From NCBI GenBank assembly GCA_964504195.1, contig CAZDDI010000001.1, positions 406,327 through 470,326 on the forward strand: DNA of 64,000 nucleotides, given 5' to 3'. The stretch comes from CAZDDI01 sp964504195. Lineage in GTDB: Bacteria; Chloroflexota; Anaerolineae; B4-G1; SLSP01. The translations under genes were made by a program, and so were the position numbers. The notes under the pieces are model-generated. The model worked only from the letters and a program-made list of their open reading frames with translations. It made no database searches and was not told the origin of the DNA. Positions 7,486 to 16,059 of the stretch are shown piece by piece. How positions within the stretch are numbered: position 1 is the first letter of the stretch; the number at the start of each line of letters is the position of its first letter.

Positions 7486-7887
7486 TCAAATCTCCTCAAG
7501 TGCAATCACCTCATACGGGCAATACTTCGCACAATACCCGCAATAGACACAGATCTGCGGCTTCTGCTGCTCCCCATCCCAGAACACCGCGCCGAAGGGA
7601 CACGCTTCCACACAGTTGCCGCAGCCGATGCACAACTCGGCCTTGAAGCGCACGCCGCCACCCTCGCGGAGGGTGAGCGCATCGGTGGGACACACGCGCG
7701 CGCAGGGCGGATCGGCGCAGGCGCGGCAGACGATGACGACGAAGCCCTTGCGGATCCCGCCATCCGAGCGGACGCCGATGCACGAGGCCGCGAGGCCCCC
7801 CTCGCCGGTGCGCCGCGCGCAGGCGAACATACACGCCTGGCAGCCCACGCAGCGGTCAACATCAATCACAGAAAGACGTTTTGCCAT
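7486..7887 (-). CDS. Polyferredoxin electron-transfer subunit (multiple [4Fe-4S] clusters)
   Basis: I place the start at the ATG at 7887 after GGGAGG; the frame continues upstream but without a better site. The 133-residue product has CVGCQACMFACARR, CRACADPPCARVCP, CIGCGNCVEACPFG and CVYCGYCAKYCP, giving up to four [4Fe-4S] clusters. This layout is that of HycB/AorB-like subunits that pass electrons to or from AOR- and DMSO-reductase-type enzymes. It acts in the cytosol or at the inner membrane face with a partner. The AOR catalytic subunit is encoded 2.5 kb downstream on the same strand, separated by the STAND gene, and is the most likely partner. Confidence 0.93.
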   Translation of the reverse strand: MAKRLSVIDVDRCVGCQACMFACARRTGEGGLAASCIGVRSDGGIRKGFVVIVCRACADPPCARVCPTDALTLREGGGVRFKAELCIGCGNCVEACPFGAVFWDGEQQKPQICVYCGYCAKYCPYEVIALEEI

Positions 7888-7903
7888 GGAGACCTCCCTT
7901 GAA

Positions 7904-8035
7904 AATGGCGAATGGCGAATCAAAACCAGCATAACGCGAAGCGTTTGCCTCACGCGCAGGAACTAGACAGCATTGTTGGTGTGGTGACGAGAGATGGGTA
8001 ATGAGGACACGCCCCATCACCCATCACCCGTTACC
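7904..8035. repeat. Intergenic word repeats (GGCGAAT and CCATCACC modules)
   Basis: AATGGCGAATGGCGAATC lies at 7904-7921, just upstream of the polyferredoxin. At 7997-8035 a GGTAATG element faces CCCATCACCCATCACCCGTT. Both are the short-period word type found in several gaps of this window. No gene lies here. Confidence 0.5.
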
Positions 8036-8042
8036 GATAGGC

Positions 8043-9365
8043 TCAGATCAACCCGGCAGCAGCGGCCTGAGCGTTTTCCCGCTCCGCGATGCGGATCCCG
8101 GCTTCCTCGTCCACTCGCGTCAGCAGAGCGATACCGCCCAGGAAGAAGATGATGAGGGCCACGATGCTCAGGCGGCTCGATCCCATGATTTGTCCCACAA
8201 CGGCGAAAAGCAGCGGGCCGGCTATGCCGGAGAACTTGCTGGAGACATCGTAAAAGCCGAAGAACTCGGCGCTGCGTGCTTTGGGTGCCAGCAGCCCGAA
8301 GAGGCTGCGGCTCAACGCCTGCGTGCCGCCCTGCACCATCCCCACTGCAAAGGCCAACGCCCAAAAGTGCCAGCCGACGGTCATAAAATACCCGGCAACA
8401 GTGATACAGGCATACCATGCCAGCCCCACCATGATCGTGCGTTTGGTCCCCAACACTTTGCTGAACTTGCCGAACGCGAGCGAGAACGGGATGCCCACAA
8501 ATTGCGTGAGCAGCAACGCCCCAATCAAGTCTATCATATCAATACCGATCTCGGCACCGTAGATGGTTGCCATTTTGATGATGGTACCGATGCCGTCGTT
8601 ATAGAGCCAGAAGGCGATGAGGAACTTGAAGAGCTCCTTGTATTTGCGAATTTGGTGGAACGTCGTTAAAACCCGCTGGAAACCGGCCTTGAGCGGCGCG
8701 ACCCCCACACCAATACCTTCGGTGTTGGCGGGTGGCTCGGGTACCCGCCGCAGTAAGGGAATGGTAAAAAGCGCCCACCACACAGCCACGGTGAGGAAGG
8801 AGAGGCGCGTCCCCCAGGTGCTATCGGGCCAGATGACCATGATCATGGCGATGTTGACCGCTAGCAGGATGCCGCCGCCCACATAGCCCAGCGCGTAGCC
8901 TTTGGAAGAGACGTAATCAATATCTTTGTCTTTAGCAACATGTGGCAGCAGCGCATCATAAAAAATGTAAGATGCGCCTAGTGCAATCGAACCGATGAAG
9001 AACAGGGCTAACGCCAGCACCCACATACCCGCGTCAATGAACACCATCAACGCAGTGGCAATAACGCCAATAGCGGCGAACACGGCCAGGAACCGCTTCT
9101 TACTGCCCGTGTAATCGGCGATGCTGCCCAGCAGCGGCGATACTATCGCCGCAATCAGTAACGCCAGGGAGTTGGTGTAGCCCCAATAAACGGTGGCCGT
9201 GTTCCCTGGCAAACCCGCTGCGACCACCTTCTCAAAATAGGCGGGCAACACAGCAGATTCGACGGTGGTGGAGAAGGCCGAACTGCCCCAGTCGTACAAA
9301 CACCAGGCGTTGACAATCCGTTGATACTCGCGGGTAGCCGCATCTTTGAGCTGTTGAGGGGTCAT
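8043..9365 (-). CDS. MFS transporter, UMF1 / Atg22-like family
   Basis: I place the start at the ATG at 9365, preceded by AAGGATA, giving 440 residues and about 12 TM segments. The N-terminal signature NAWCLYDWGSSAFSTTVESA followed by LPAYFEKVVA is characteristic of the UMF1 family of major facilitator proteins (related to yeast vacuolar effluxer Atg22). A central charged loop with ILRQ-like and EGIGVGVAPLKAGFQR segments joins the two six-helix halves. Family members probably export amino acids or other metabolites; the substrate here is unknown. It stands alone, 195 bp from purA, with repeats on both sides. Confidence 0.88.
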   Translation of the reverse strand: MTPQQLKDAATREYQRIVNAWCLYDWGSSAFSTTVESAVLPAYFEKVVAAGLPGNTATVYWGYTNSLALLIAAIVSPLLGSIADYTGSKKRFLAVFAAIGVIATALMVFIDAGMWVLALALFFIGSIALGASYIFYDALLPHVAKDKDIDYVSSKGYALGYVGGGILLAVNIAMIMVIWPDSTWGTRLSFLTVAVWWALFTIPLLRRVPEPPANTEGIGVGVAPLKAGFQRVLTTFHQIRKYKELFKFLIAFWLYNDGIGTIIKMATIYGAEIGIDMIDLIGALLLTQFVGIPFSLAFGKFSKVLGTKRTIMVGLAWYACITVAGYFMTVGWHFWALAFAVGMVQGGTQALSRSLFGLLAPKARSAEFFGFYDVSSKFSGIAGPLLFAVVGQIMGSSRLSIVALIIFFLGGIALLTRVDEEAGIRIAERENAQAAAAGLI

Positions 9366-9400
9366 GATTATATCCTTTAGATGAAATAAAATGAGGAAAC

Positions 9401-9450
9401 GTGATGCGTAAAACGTGATCCGAGAGAAAAGGTTACGCTTCACGCATCAC
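9401..9450. repeat. Inverted word repeat (GTGATGCGTAAAACGTGA module)
   Basis: GTGATGCGTAAAACGTGA at 9401-9418 is mirrored by TTACGCTTCACGCATCAC at 9433-9450 with few mismatches. The words ACGTGA and GCGTAA recur, as at 16.1, 17.4, 22.7 and 32.9 kb. Confidence 0.6.
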
Positions 9451-9480
9451 AAAAGCACACGCATCCTGAAGAAAATTTTG

Positions 9481-9555
9481 ACCACAAAGGGCACAAAGGA
9501 CGCGAAGTTAAAGCGAAAGATATTTCGTAAAAATCCTTCGTGTCCTTTGTGGTTT
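9481..9555. repeat. Inverted dispersed repeat (ACCACAAAGG module)
   Basis: ACCACAAAGGGCACAAAGGA at the left pairs with TCCTTTGTGGT at 9543-9553, with ACGCGAAG facing CTTCGTG. It ends a few bases from the purA stop codon and could also help end purA transcription. Confidence 0.6.
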
Positions 9556-9560
9556 TCAGT

Positions 9561-10844
9561 TTACGGCAGAATCATCGCCTCGCGCTCCGCGCCTACGCCG
9601 ATGAAGGTGATGGGGACGCCGGTGAGGGCCTCGATGCGGTCGAGATAGGCGCGCGCATTGGCGGGCAAATCCTCGCGGCGGCGGACGCCGGAAATGTCCT
9701 CCTTCCAGCCGGGCAGCGTCTCGTAGACAGGCCGGCAAGTGGTCAGGGCGATAGACCCCCACTCGGCGGGGAAGGTTTCCAGCCGTTCACCGGCGAACTC
9801 GTAGGCTACGGCGACCTGCAATTCCGGTAGCCCGCTGAGCACATCGAGCTTGGTCACGGCGAATTCCGTCAGCCCGTTGACCTGCGCCGCGTAGCGCAAA
9901 ATGACCGCATCCAGCCAGCCACAACGCCGGGGGCGGCCCGTCGTCGTACCGTACTCGTGGCCCACGCGGCGCAACGTTTCGCCCATCTCATCATCGAGCT
10001 CGGTGGGGAACGGCCCGGCGCCCACGCGCGTCGTGTAAGCTTTGGCGACACCCACCACACGCTCAACCGCCTTCGGGCCAAAGCCCAGCCCCGTGAGCGC
10101 ACCACCGCTGGTGGGATGTGAGCTGGTGACGTAAGGATAGGTCCCCTTGTCAATATCGAGCAGCGTCCCTTGCGCCCCTTCGCACAGAATGGATTTCCCA
10201 GCAGCGAGGTAATTGCCCAACAGCGCGGTGGCATCCACAATATGCGGCAACAAGCGTTGCGCTGCCAAACGCAATTGCTCGATGGTAGGCAGGAGCGGAA
10301 TCGGCTCCTGTTGGTAGATGCGCGTGAGCCAGGTGTTGTGATGCTCCAACAGATCGCGCGCAGCAACGGCGAAGGCTTCGGGCGTGCGCATCTGTCCGGC
10401 GCGCAGGCCGATGCGTCGCGCCTTATCGGCATAGGCCGGGCCAATGCCGCACCGCGTGGTGCCGAGCGCCTGCGTGCTCCGCTTGCTCTCCGATGCGCCA
10501 TCCAACTCCAAGTGCGTGGGCAAAATCAGGTGAGCAGCGGCCGAGATCTTCAAGCGCGCCGCGCTCACATCAATATCCACCGCGTTAAGCGTATCCATCT
10601 CTTTGATGAGATTAAGCGGGTTGATGAGGGCCCCCGCTCCGATGAGACAGAGCGCCTGTGGGTAGAGGATCCCGGAGGGGATATGATGCAACGCCAGCAC
10701 ATGGCCTTCAGCGATGATGGTGTGCCCGGCGTTGTCGCCGCCATTGTAACGAGCGACCAGGTCGGCCTGAGCGGCGAAATAATCCACCACCCGCCCCTTA
10801 CCCTCGTCACCCCATTGGGTACCGATAACGATTGTAACCGGCAT
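9561..10844 (-). CDS. purA: Adenylosuccinate synthetase
   Basis: The 427-residue product begins MPVTIVIGTQWGDEGKGR and continues NGGDNAGHTI, matching the GTP-binding and IMP-binding loops of PurA. Further signatures are TRCGIGPAYADKARRIGLR, GAQGTLLDIDKGTYPYVTSS, TTRVGAGPFPTELDDEMGE and TGRPRRCGWLDAVILRYA. It makes adenylosuccinate from IMP and aspartate using GTP, the first committed step to AMP, in the cytosol. Length is normal for the family. The usual GKGK is GKGR here, a common variant. AAAGGAG precedes the ATG. No other purine gene is adjacent. Confidence 0.98.
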   Translation of the reverse strand: MPVTIVIGTQWGDEGKGRVVDYFAAQADLVARYNGGDNAGHTIIAEGHVLALHHIPSGILYPQALCLIGAGALINPLNLIKEMDTLNAVDIDVSAARLKISAAAHLILPTHLELDGASESKRSTQALGTTRCGIGPAYADKARRIGLRAGQMRTPEAFAVAARDLLEHHNTWLTRIYQQEPIPLLPTIEQLRLAAQRLLPHIVDATALLGNYLAAGKSILCEGAQGTLLDIDKGTYPYVTSSHPTSGGALTGLGFGPKAVERVVGVAKAYTTRVGAGPFPTELDDEMGETLRRVGHEYGTTTGRPRRCGWLDAVILRYAAQVNGLTEFAVTKLDVLSGLPELQVAVAYEFAGERLETFPAEWGSIALTTCRPVYETLPGWKEDISGVRRREDLPANARAYLDRIEALTGVPITFIGVGAEREAMILP

Positions 10845-10970
10845 GAGGATCTCCTTTCATTGAACGGATAACCTTGTTGTATCACAAACTCAGGAGGATG
10901 CAATCTAAGGTTGAAGGCGTCATACCTTGCGAAAGCTCTACCCCCAATACCAACAGTTTATCACCACAAA

Positions 10971-11283
10971 AAGGCCGCACCGCAACATTAACCCTGTAGT
11001 ATGCTCAAAACACGCCTATTGCCGGCCTTGACCGGGCGACTTTGGCGCGATTGGCCGTCAAGGCAATGCCGCAGGGCCACCGGGAAAGGCTTCGGCAGGC
11101 TCAGCCACCGGGCTGTGGCAGGCTCGCCACCGGGCTGTGGCAGGCTCAGCCACCGGGCTGCTCCGGTGCCTGAGCCTGTCGAAGGCCTCGGCGTTCGTCA
11201 AAGGCCGTACCGCAACACTAACCCTGTAGTGTGCTCAAAACACGCCTATTGACGGCTTTGACAGGGCGACTTTGACGCGATTG
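10971..11283. repeat. Composite repeat block: 83-bp direct repeats enclosing GC-rich tandem units
   Basis: 10971-11053 and 11201-11283 are direct repeats with seven mismatches over 83 bp, both containing GCTCAAAACACGCCTATTG. Between them lie three units of 22-23 bp (11094-11116, 11117-11138, 11139-11161) of the form GGCAGGCTCAGCCACCGGGC. Next comes CCTGAGCCTGTCGAAGG (11169-11185), the inverted relative of the CTTCGGCAGGCTCAG at 11090-11104. No reading frame in the block looks real. Confidence 0.8.
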
Positions 11284-11293
11284 CACAAAAAGT

Positions 11294-11325
11294 ACACCCC
11301 GGCAATAATTGCCGGGGTGTTTTTC
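11294..11325. terminator. Strong bidirectional terminator hairpin
   Basis: ACACCCCGGCAAT and ATTGCCGGGGTGT form a perfect 13-bp stem with a one-base centre (11294-11320). A T run follows on the + side, and ACTTTTT follows on the minus side. It ends the leftward amylase transcript. Confidence 0.85.
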
Positions 11326-11368
11326 TGCTTTTCCTGCCTACGCCGCGCACAGCGGCGTTACTGCTATG

Positions 11369-13756
11369 TTAGTTCCAGGTATTCGTGACGCTGGCGGTCC
11401 CGGTGCTGGGCAAGGTCGTTGTCCGATTGTTGCCGGGCTGCCAAATCGTGGTGCCGCCCTGGCGCACGATGTACTTGTACTGGATTGTCTGCCCGCAACT
11501 GCCCGTGAAGGACACTGTGCCATTCCAGGTATTGCTGTTGACCCAGTTGAGCGGGGCAGCAGCCGTGGGGCTCCAGTTGCCCAGTTCGGAGACATTCCCC
11601 ACAACGTACATATTCTGCCCGTAAGAGGTCACATAGCCGGTGACGGTGAAATTCACCTGGCAGTTCTGGGGCTGCCCGCCATCTGGAACCAAAATCATGC
11701 CCTGCATCGCGCTGAGGTTCACGTTGATGGCGCCATTGCTCACGGTATACGTTACACCGCTCAGCGCATCGCGCACCACGGTCCCGTTCGCCCAGCCCAG
11801 AGACGCGCCCGATTGATTGGGGATGGTCATGGAGCGACTGCTGTCACTGTTGTTGAGCGCGACCACCACATTGGCGTTAGCGTCGGTGCGGCGATAGGCG
11901 TAAGTGCCGTTCGTGTTATGGATGTGCAGCGTCGTGCGCGATCCCGTGCGGAGCGCGCTGTAGTCGGCGCGCAACGTAATCAGCTGGCGCACCAGTTCGC
12001 GCAGATCCACATTCTGCCCAGCATCCCAACCGGTGGGCGGATTGGTCATGTAGTTGCCCCACAACATGCGGGCGCGGGAGCGCTCCGGCTTGCCGGCGCT
12101 CGCCTGATATTGCGTCACGCCCACTTCGGTGCCGTAGTAGATAACCGGGGGCTGTTCCAGCGTGAATTGTGAGATGAAGGCCAACTTCAGGCGGTTCATG
12201 TTCTGCCCGGCCTCGAAGAGGAAGCGATCCTTGTCGTGATTGTCCAGGAAAGTGGGCAGCACATACTCGCTGTTGTAGTACCCGGCGAAGTAGTTAAGCC
12301 CACCGTTGAAGCCATCCACATTGCTGCTGCGATAGGCGAAGAAATCAAGGAACAGATTGTTATGGTCGAAGGAAAGCACGCCATCCAACTTACCTTCGTA
12401 AACCTTGCGTTCAGCAGCGCCGCCATCGGTCCAAACCTCACCCACCAGGTAGATGTCGGGATCGGCGGCCTTCACTGCGGCACGGAACGCCTGCCAGAAG
12501 CTGCGGCTTGGGCCGGGGGCATAGTCGAGCCGTAGACCATCCAGGTTGTATTCGTTGACCCACATCAGGGCCTGCTCGATGGTGGCGACGCGAGCAGGGC
12601 CGTAGTCGTTATCCAGCTGGGGCATTTCTTTCACGCCGAAGAAATTGGCGTAAGAGTCGTTATCACCCCACCAGACATTGTGTCCGGTGACACAGAGGCT
12701 GTCATCGTAGGAAACGATATGGCCGATGCTGTTGACCGTGCCGAACTTGTACCAGCGATAGTAAGGGCTGGCGGTACAATTGTCGCTGGCGTCTACAAAG
12801 TAGGGGTGCTGATTGGAGCTGTGATTGGGCACGAAGTCGAGGATGACGCGCATTCCAGCCGCTTGCGCCGCTTCGATGAGCAGAACCAACTCTTGATTGG
12901 TGCCGAAGTTGTCCTCGACATCGGTGAAGCTCATGGCCTCGTAGCCGTGATAGTTGCGAATGACGCCGGGGGTGGTATCGTAGACCGAGCCAATCTGGGA
13001 GGCTGGGTTTTCGTATACAGGCGAGAGCCAGAGCGTGTTGATGCCCATGTATTGCAGGTAATCAATCCGCGCCTGCGCGCCCGCGAGATCACCGCCGTTC
13101 CAATCGAACAAATCATATTGGCAATAACCGCCGGTGGTGGTAACACAATCAATGTTGTTGGCCGTGCTGCCATCAAAGAAACGGTCAATGAAAACCTGGT
13201 AGATGACGGCGTCGCGCACCCAATCGGGAGATTCGTAGGTGCCGACGTAATACCCGAAGGTGGTGGCTTCCGCATTGGTGTAAAGGGTCTTGCCCACCAC
13301 GCTCTCTGCGTAGACGATACTGCCACCGCCGGAATGCCACGCCGCAATTTTGTACTGGACGTGCGCACCCTGTGCCTGGGCGGGGATAGTGCCGCGCCAC
13401 CAGGCGATCGTGCCGCCCGAATCGGCCTCGGTGTGGCTAAAAGTCATATTGATCATGGAGCCATTGGTGACGGTATTGTAACTGCCCTGCGGCGTAGTGC
13501 CGTTGGTAGTGTAATAAATGCGAGCTTGATTGACCCAGCCATCATAGCCGACCTTGAGCCAAACTGTCACGGCCTGACCAGGGAGGGGGTTGTCGGTAGC
13601 AACGCCACCAGCAACGATATTGCCGCCGTGCCACAGCCAGGAAGCAGTAGCCTCCACCGGTTGCGGGATTCCCACAAATCCCAACAAACCGGAGAACAAG
13701 AGCATCACAACCAAGGCCTTGAGCGTAGCATTCTTGAAACCCTGAGCCATCATCAT
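11369..13756 (-). CDS. Secreted GH13 alpha-amylase-type glycosidase with C-terminal CBM20-like domain
   Basis: The 795-residue product has a signal peptide (residues 1-36, hydrophobic LKALVVMLLFSGLLGFVG) and a beta-rich N-terminal domain to about 170. The GH13 barrel shows VILDFVPNHSS (305-314), GLRLDYAP with nucleophile D411, YLVGEVW with acid/base E440, and FLDNHDKDRF with D508. The C-terminal domain from about 695 (NFTVTGYVTSYGQNMYVVGN, LGNWSPTAA, WQPGNN) is a starch-binding CBM20-like module. It should hydrolyse alpha-1,4-glucans outside the cell; the N-terminal domain resembles those of neopullulanase/cyclomaltodextrinase types. AAGGAG precedes three tandem ATGs (13756, 13753, 13750). 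It lies 70 bp after the MarR gene, probably on one transcript. Confidence 0.95.
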   Translation of the reverse strand: MMMAQGFKNATLKALVVMLLFSGLLGFVGIPQPVEATASWLWHGGNIVAGGVATDNPLPGQAVTVWLKVGYDGWVNQARIYYTTNGTTPQGSYNTVTNGSMINMTFSHTEADSGGTIAWWRGTIPAQAQGAHVQYKIAAWHSGGGSIVYAESVVGKTLYTNAEATTFGYYVGTYESPDWVRDAVIYQVFIDRFFDGSTANNIDCVTTTGGYCQYDLFDWNGGDLAGAQARIDYLQYMGINTLWLSPVYENPASQIGSVYDTTPGVIRNYHGYEAMSFTDVEDNFGTNQELVLLIEAAQAAGMRVILDFVPNHSSNQHPYFVDASDNCTASPYYRWYKFGTVNSIGHIVSYDDSLCVTGHNVWWGDNDSYANFFGVKEMPQLDNDYGPARVATIEQALMWVNEYNLDGLRLDYAPGPSRSFWQAFRAAVKAADPDIYLVGEVWTDGGAAERKVYEGKLDGVLSFDHNNLFLDFFAYRSSNVDGFNGGLNYFAGYYNSEYVLPTFLDNHDKDRFLFEAGQNMNRLKLAFISQFTLEQPPVIYYGTEVGVTQYQASAGKPERSRARMLWGNYMTNPPTGWDAGQNVDLRELVRQLITLRADYSALRTGSRTTLHIHNTNGTYAYRRTDANANVVVALNNSDSSRSMTIPNQSGASLGWANGTVVRDALSGVTYTVSNGAINVNLSAMQGMILVPDGGQPQNCQVNFTVTGYVTSYGQNMYVVGNVSELGNWSPTAAAPLNWVNSNTWNGTVSFTGSCGQTIQYKYIVRQGGTTIWQPGNNRTTTLPSTGTASVTNTWN

Positions 13757-13826
13757 CTATCTCCTTTTACACTGATTTGAATTTGGTTGCCACAAACAAA
13801 AACAAGGCGCGCCGGGGCGCACCTTG

Positions 13827-14273
13827 TTAGTTATTGGATAAATCCAGCTTGAGCAGCATGGAGAGTTCGGTTGCCAAATCGGAGAGCTGCTGGAGTTTTT
13901 GGGGATCAAATACACCAATACGGCGTTGTAACGATGTTTCATGGGCTTTGCGCGCAGCACCCAGACGGCGCAACCCTTCTTCAGTGAGCGCTACACGCAC
14001 TAATCGCTGATCGTTACTATCACTGCCCACCTTGACGAGGTTCTGGTTCTGCAACCGCTGCACCAGCCGGGTGATATTCCCGCGTGTACAAAGTAACTGC
14101 GCGGACAATTCAGTCACGGTATGGCCTTTCAGCACATCATCCTGAAGGCGAGAAAGAAGGTTGTATTGTGTGGGGGTCAAGTCGGCAGAACTCAGGGCAC
14201 GACGGTCTCCATCGTCTAGCAGAACGTAGACTTCTTGAAGTAAATTGTAGACCGTCATAATTTCGTCATCCAT
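13827..14273 (-). CDS. MarR-family transcriptional regulator
   Basis: The 148-residue product has the winged-helix core of MarR proteins: ADLTPTQYNLLSRLQDD, then the recognition part VTELSAQLLCTRGNITRLVQ and the wing with SDSNDQRLVRVALTEEGL. The C-terminal helix RIGVFDPQKLQQLSDLATEL serves dimerisation. It binds DNA as a dimer, usually as a repressor released by small ligands or oxidation; one Cys lies in the recognition region. Two matching palindromes cover its own promoter at 14293-14353, so autoregulation is likely. The downstream amylase gene probably shares the control. The SD is weak (TAAGGG). Confidence 0.93.
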   Translation of the reverse strand: MDDEIMTVYNLLQEVYVLLDDGDRRALSSADLTPTQYNLLSRLQDDVLKGHTVTELSAQLLCTRGNITRLVQRLQNQNLVKVGSDSNDQRLVRVALTEEGLRRLGAARKAHETSLQRRIGVFDPQKLQQLSDLATELSMLLKLDLSNN

Positions 14274-14292
14274 GGCCCTTACTTACCTGGAA

Positions 14293-14353
14293 TTTGTTGA
14301 CATATCAACAAACTATTATTATATTACCATAGGTTTGTTGATATGTCAACATA
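14293..14353 (-). promoter_or_regulatory. marR promoter with two operator palindromes
   Basis: On the minus strand TTGACA (14344-14349) and TAATAT (14321-14326) are 17 bp apart. A palindrome TTTGTTGACATATCAACAAA lies at 14293-14312, just past the expected start of transcription. Its reverse complement copy lies at 14334-14353, covering the -35 box. The centres are 41 bp apart, about four helical turns, which suits two dimers on one DNA face. Confidence 0.85.
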
Positions 14354-14410
14354 TTTTTTAGGAAATTTCCAAAACTCGTCTTCCGCATTAACCAATAAGG
14401 TTAGCCTTTG

Positions 14411-14439
14411 TTGACGCCTAAACCATCTTGCTCTATAAT
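14411..14439 (+). promoter_or_regulatory. Sigma-70-type promoter for the SpaA-like gene
   Basis: TTGACG at 14411-14416 and a consensus TATAAT at 14434-14439 are separated by 17 bp, with transcription expected to start near 14446. It lies about 60 bp beyond the nearer MarR operator, so direct blocking by MarR is unlikely. Confidence 0.8.
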
Positions 14440-14514
14440 TGAAATACAATGCACTCGCACCTTTTTTTCTTCTGCATACAAAAGCTGTTTAACAGACGAT
14501 TCAAGGAGGATGTC

Positions 14515-15072
14515 ATGCTAAAAATACATCTGCGACGTTGGTGGTTGCTCGGCACTGCCGTTTTATTACTACTCTCAGTGGCAGCCGTGCTCCCCCAGTC
14601 CGGTCAAGATGAAGGCACCATTCGTGGCGCAGTCTTTCTGGATACTAACCGTAACGGCGTGATGGATCCAGACGAGCAAGGTGTTGGAGGCGTGTATTTC
14701 ACTGTCTCTGCGGGCGAGTACAGCCACCAGTATCACACCGAAACCCGTTCACGTGACGAAGCCGGCAACACCTATGCGACAGGGACGTATGGCCCGATCC
14801 CGTTGCCACGCGGCAATTGGCGCGTCACTTACCATGTGCCGGAGGGTTACGTTGCTACCACAGCAACCCAATTCGATGTCTACGTTCCCGGCAGCGAGGG
14901 CAACAATGTAGCCTGGGCCTATCTGGGACTGGTGCGTGGCAGAGGCACCCGTTCGACGCTCCCCCAAGCCGGCCTGCTGGAGCAGCCGGTGCTGCAAGGA
15001 CTGCTCGGCCTGTTTGCAGTCGCAGCGGTGGGCACGATAGGACTGGGGCTACTAGCGCGTAAACGCGCCTGA
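14515..15072 (+). CDS. Surface protein with SpaA/SdrD-like domain and LPQAG-type C-terminal anchor
   Basis: Start at the ATG at 14515 after AGGAGG; 185 residues. A signal peptide (LRRWWLLGTAVLLLLSVAAV) is followed by one domain of the SpaA/SdrD B-like prealbumin kind: GTIRGAVFLDTNRNGVMDPD, then GVGGVYFTV and PLPRGNWRVTYHVPEGYVAT. The C-terminus has LPQAG, a hydrophobic helix (LLGLFAVAAVGTIGLGLLA) and RKRA, the tripartite layout of sortase substrates, though the motif differs from LPxTG. It is probably an extracellular, cell-surface protein. It diverges from marR and is not itself enzyme-like. Confidence 0.8.
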   Translation: MLKIHLRRWWLLGTAVLLLLSVAAVLPQSGQDEGTIRGAVFLDTNRNGVMDPDEQGVGGVYFTVSAGEYSHQYHTETRSRDEAGNTYATGTYGPIPLPRGNWRVTYHVPEGYVATTATQFDVYVPGSEGNNVAWAYLGLVRGRGTRSTLPQAGLLEQPVLQGLLGLFAVAAVGTIGLGLLARKRA

Positions 15073-15082
15073 ATACGTCCCA

Positions 15083-16036
15083 TCAATATCCCAGCGTGCG
15101 ATCCACAACATTGCGCAACGCTTCGCCGCGTAAGTAGCGCTCCAAATTGTCCATGAACAGCTGCGCCTCGCGCTCGTTGACGCGGGGTGTGCTCCATGAG
15201 TTATGCGGCGTGAGGATGACGTTGGGCAATGTCCACAGCGGTGACTCCGGCGGCAACGGCTCCTCGGCAAACACATCTAACGCGGCCCCGGAAATGCGCC
15301 CTGCCGTAAGCGCATCTATTAGCGCGGCTTCATCCACCACCGCGCCACGTGCAATGTTGATGAACCACGCCTCTGGGCGGATATGCGCCAGCTCGGTTGC
15401 CCCAATCATGCCGGTCGTTTCCGGCGTGAGCGGCACCGCCACTACAACGAAATCCACCCTGCCTAACAGCTCCGCTAGACGCTCCGTGGGCAACAGCACA
15501 TCCACATAAGGTGCGGGCAGCTCTGGGCGACGGCGCGTCGCCACCACTCGCATCCCCAATGCCTGGCAGCGACGCGCAATCTCGCCACCAATACCGCCTA
15601 ACCCAATCAATCCCACGCTCAACCCGGCCACCTCGCGGAGCGGCAGCAGCTTCCAGCGTTGCTCGCGTTGCTGTGCCAACAATTCCGGCATCCGCTTGGC
15701 AATCATCAGAATATACGCCAGCACGGTTTCGGCGATGGGAGCATCGAAGACGCCGCGCGCATTGGTGAACAGCACATCCGGGCGCTGCTGCAGGCTGCCC
15801 AGCGCGTGATCCACCCCCGCGCTGACGGTATGCACCCACCGCAACGTCGGCAACGCCAGGATGGCATCGAGCAAAGCCGGTGGCATCTCGAACGGCAACA
15901 TGAGTACTTCTGCCCCGGCAATCTCACCACAGAGCACCCCCTGCGAGCCTACTGTGACAAATTCACACGCCTGCACCAGCTCGCAAGCCGCCGCCTGTAT
16001 CTCATCCAGCACAAACTCCGGTACGATGATTTTCAT
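15083..16036 (-). CDS. D-2-hydroxyacid dehydrogenase (NAD-dependent)
   Basis: The 317-residue product has the two-domain fold of the family. NAD-binding GLIGLGGIGGEIARRC is followed by a basic loop (TRRRPE), suggesting possible NADP use. Later come VVVAVPLTPETTGMI, INIARGAVVDEAALIDAL with the conserved Arg, LDVFAEEPLPPESPLWTLPN with the Glu, and LTPHNSW with the catalytic His. It interconverts a 2-keto acid and a D-2-hydroxy acid in the cytosol; the substrate is not readable. It converges on the SpaA-like gene with only 10 bp between stops. Confidence 0.92.
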   Translation of the reverse strand: MKIIVPEFVLDEIQAAACELVQACEFVTVGSQGVLCGEIAGAEVLMLPFEMPPALLDAILALPTLRWVHTVSAGVDHALGSLQQRPDVLFTNARGVFDAPIAETVLAYILMIAKRMPELLAQQREQRWKLLPLREVAGLSVGLIGLGGIGGEIARRCQALGMRVVATRRRPELPAPYVDVLLPTERLAELLGRVDFVVVAVPLTPETTGMIGATELAHIRPEAWFINIARGAVVDEAALIDALTAGRISGAALDVFAEEPLPPESPLWTLPNVILTPHNSWSTPRVNEREAQLFMDNLERYLRGEALRNVVDRTLGY

Positions 16037-16059
16037 ATTACCCCCTGCAAAGCAACAAA

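Noticed and set aside
6045..7646. 533-codon open frame on the + strand
   Set aside because: It runs across the STAND gene, the flanking repeat and part of the polyferredoxin on the opposite strand. No motif, low complexity.
11094..11161. Possible CRISPR array
   Set aside because: The three units are directly adjacent without spacers and there are no cas genes.
12680..13780. 366-codon open frame on the + strand
   Set aside because: Antisense to the amylase gene, whose catalytic residues and signal peptide are complete.
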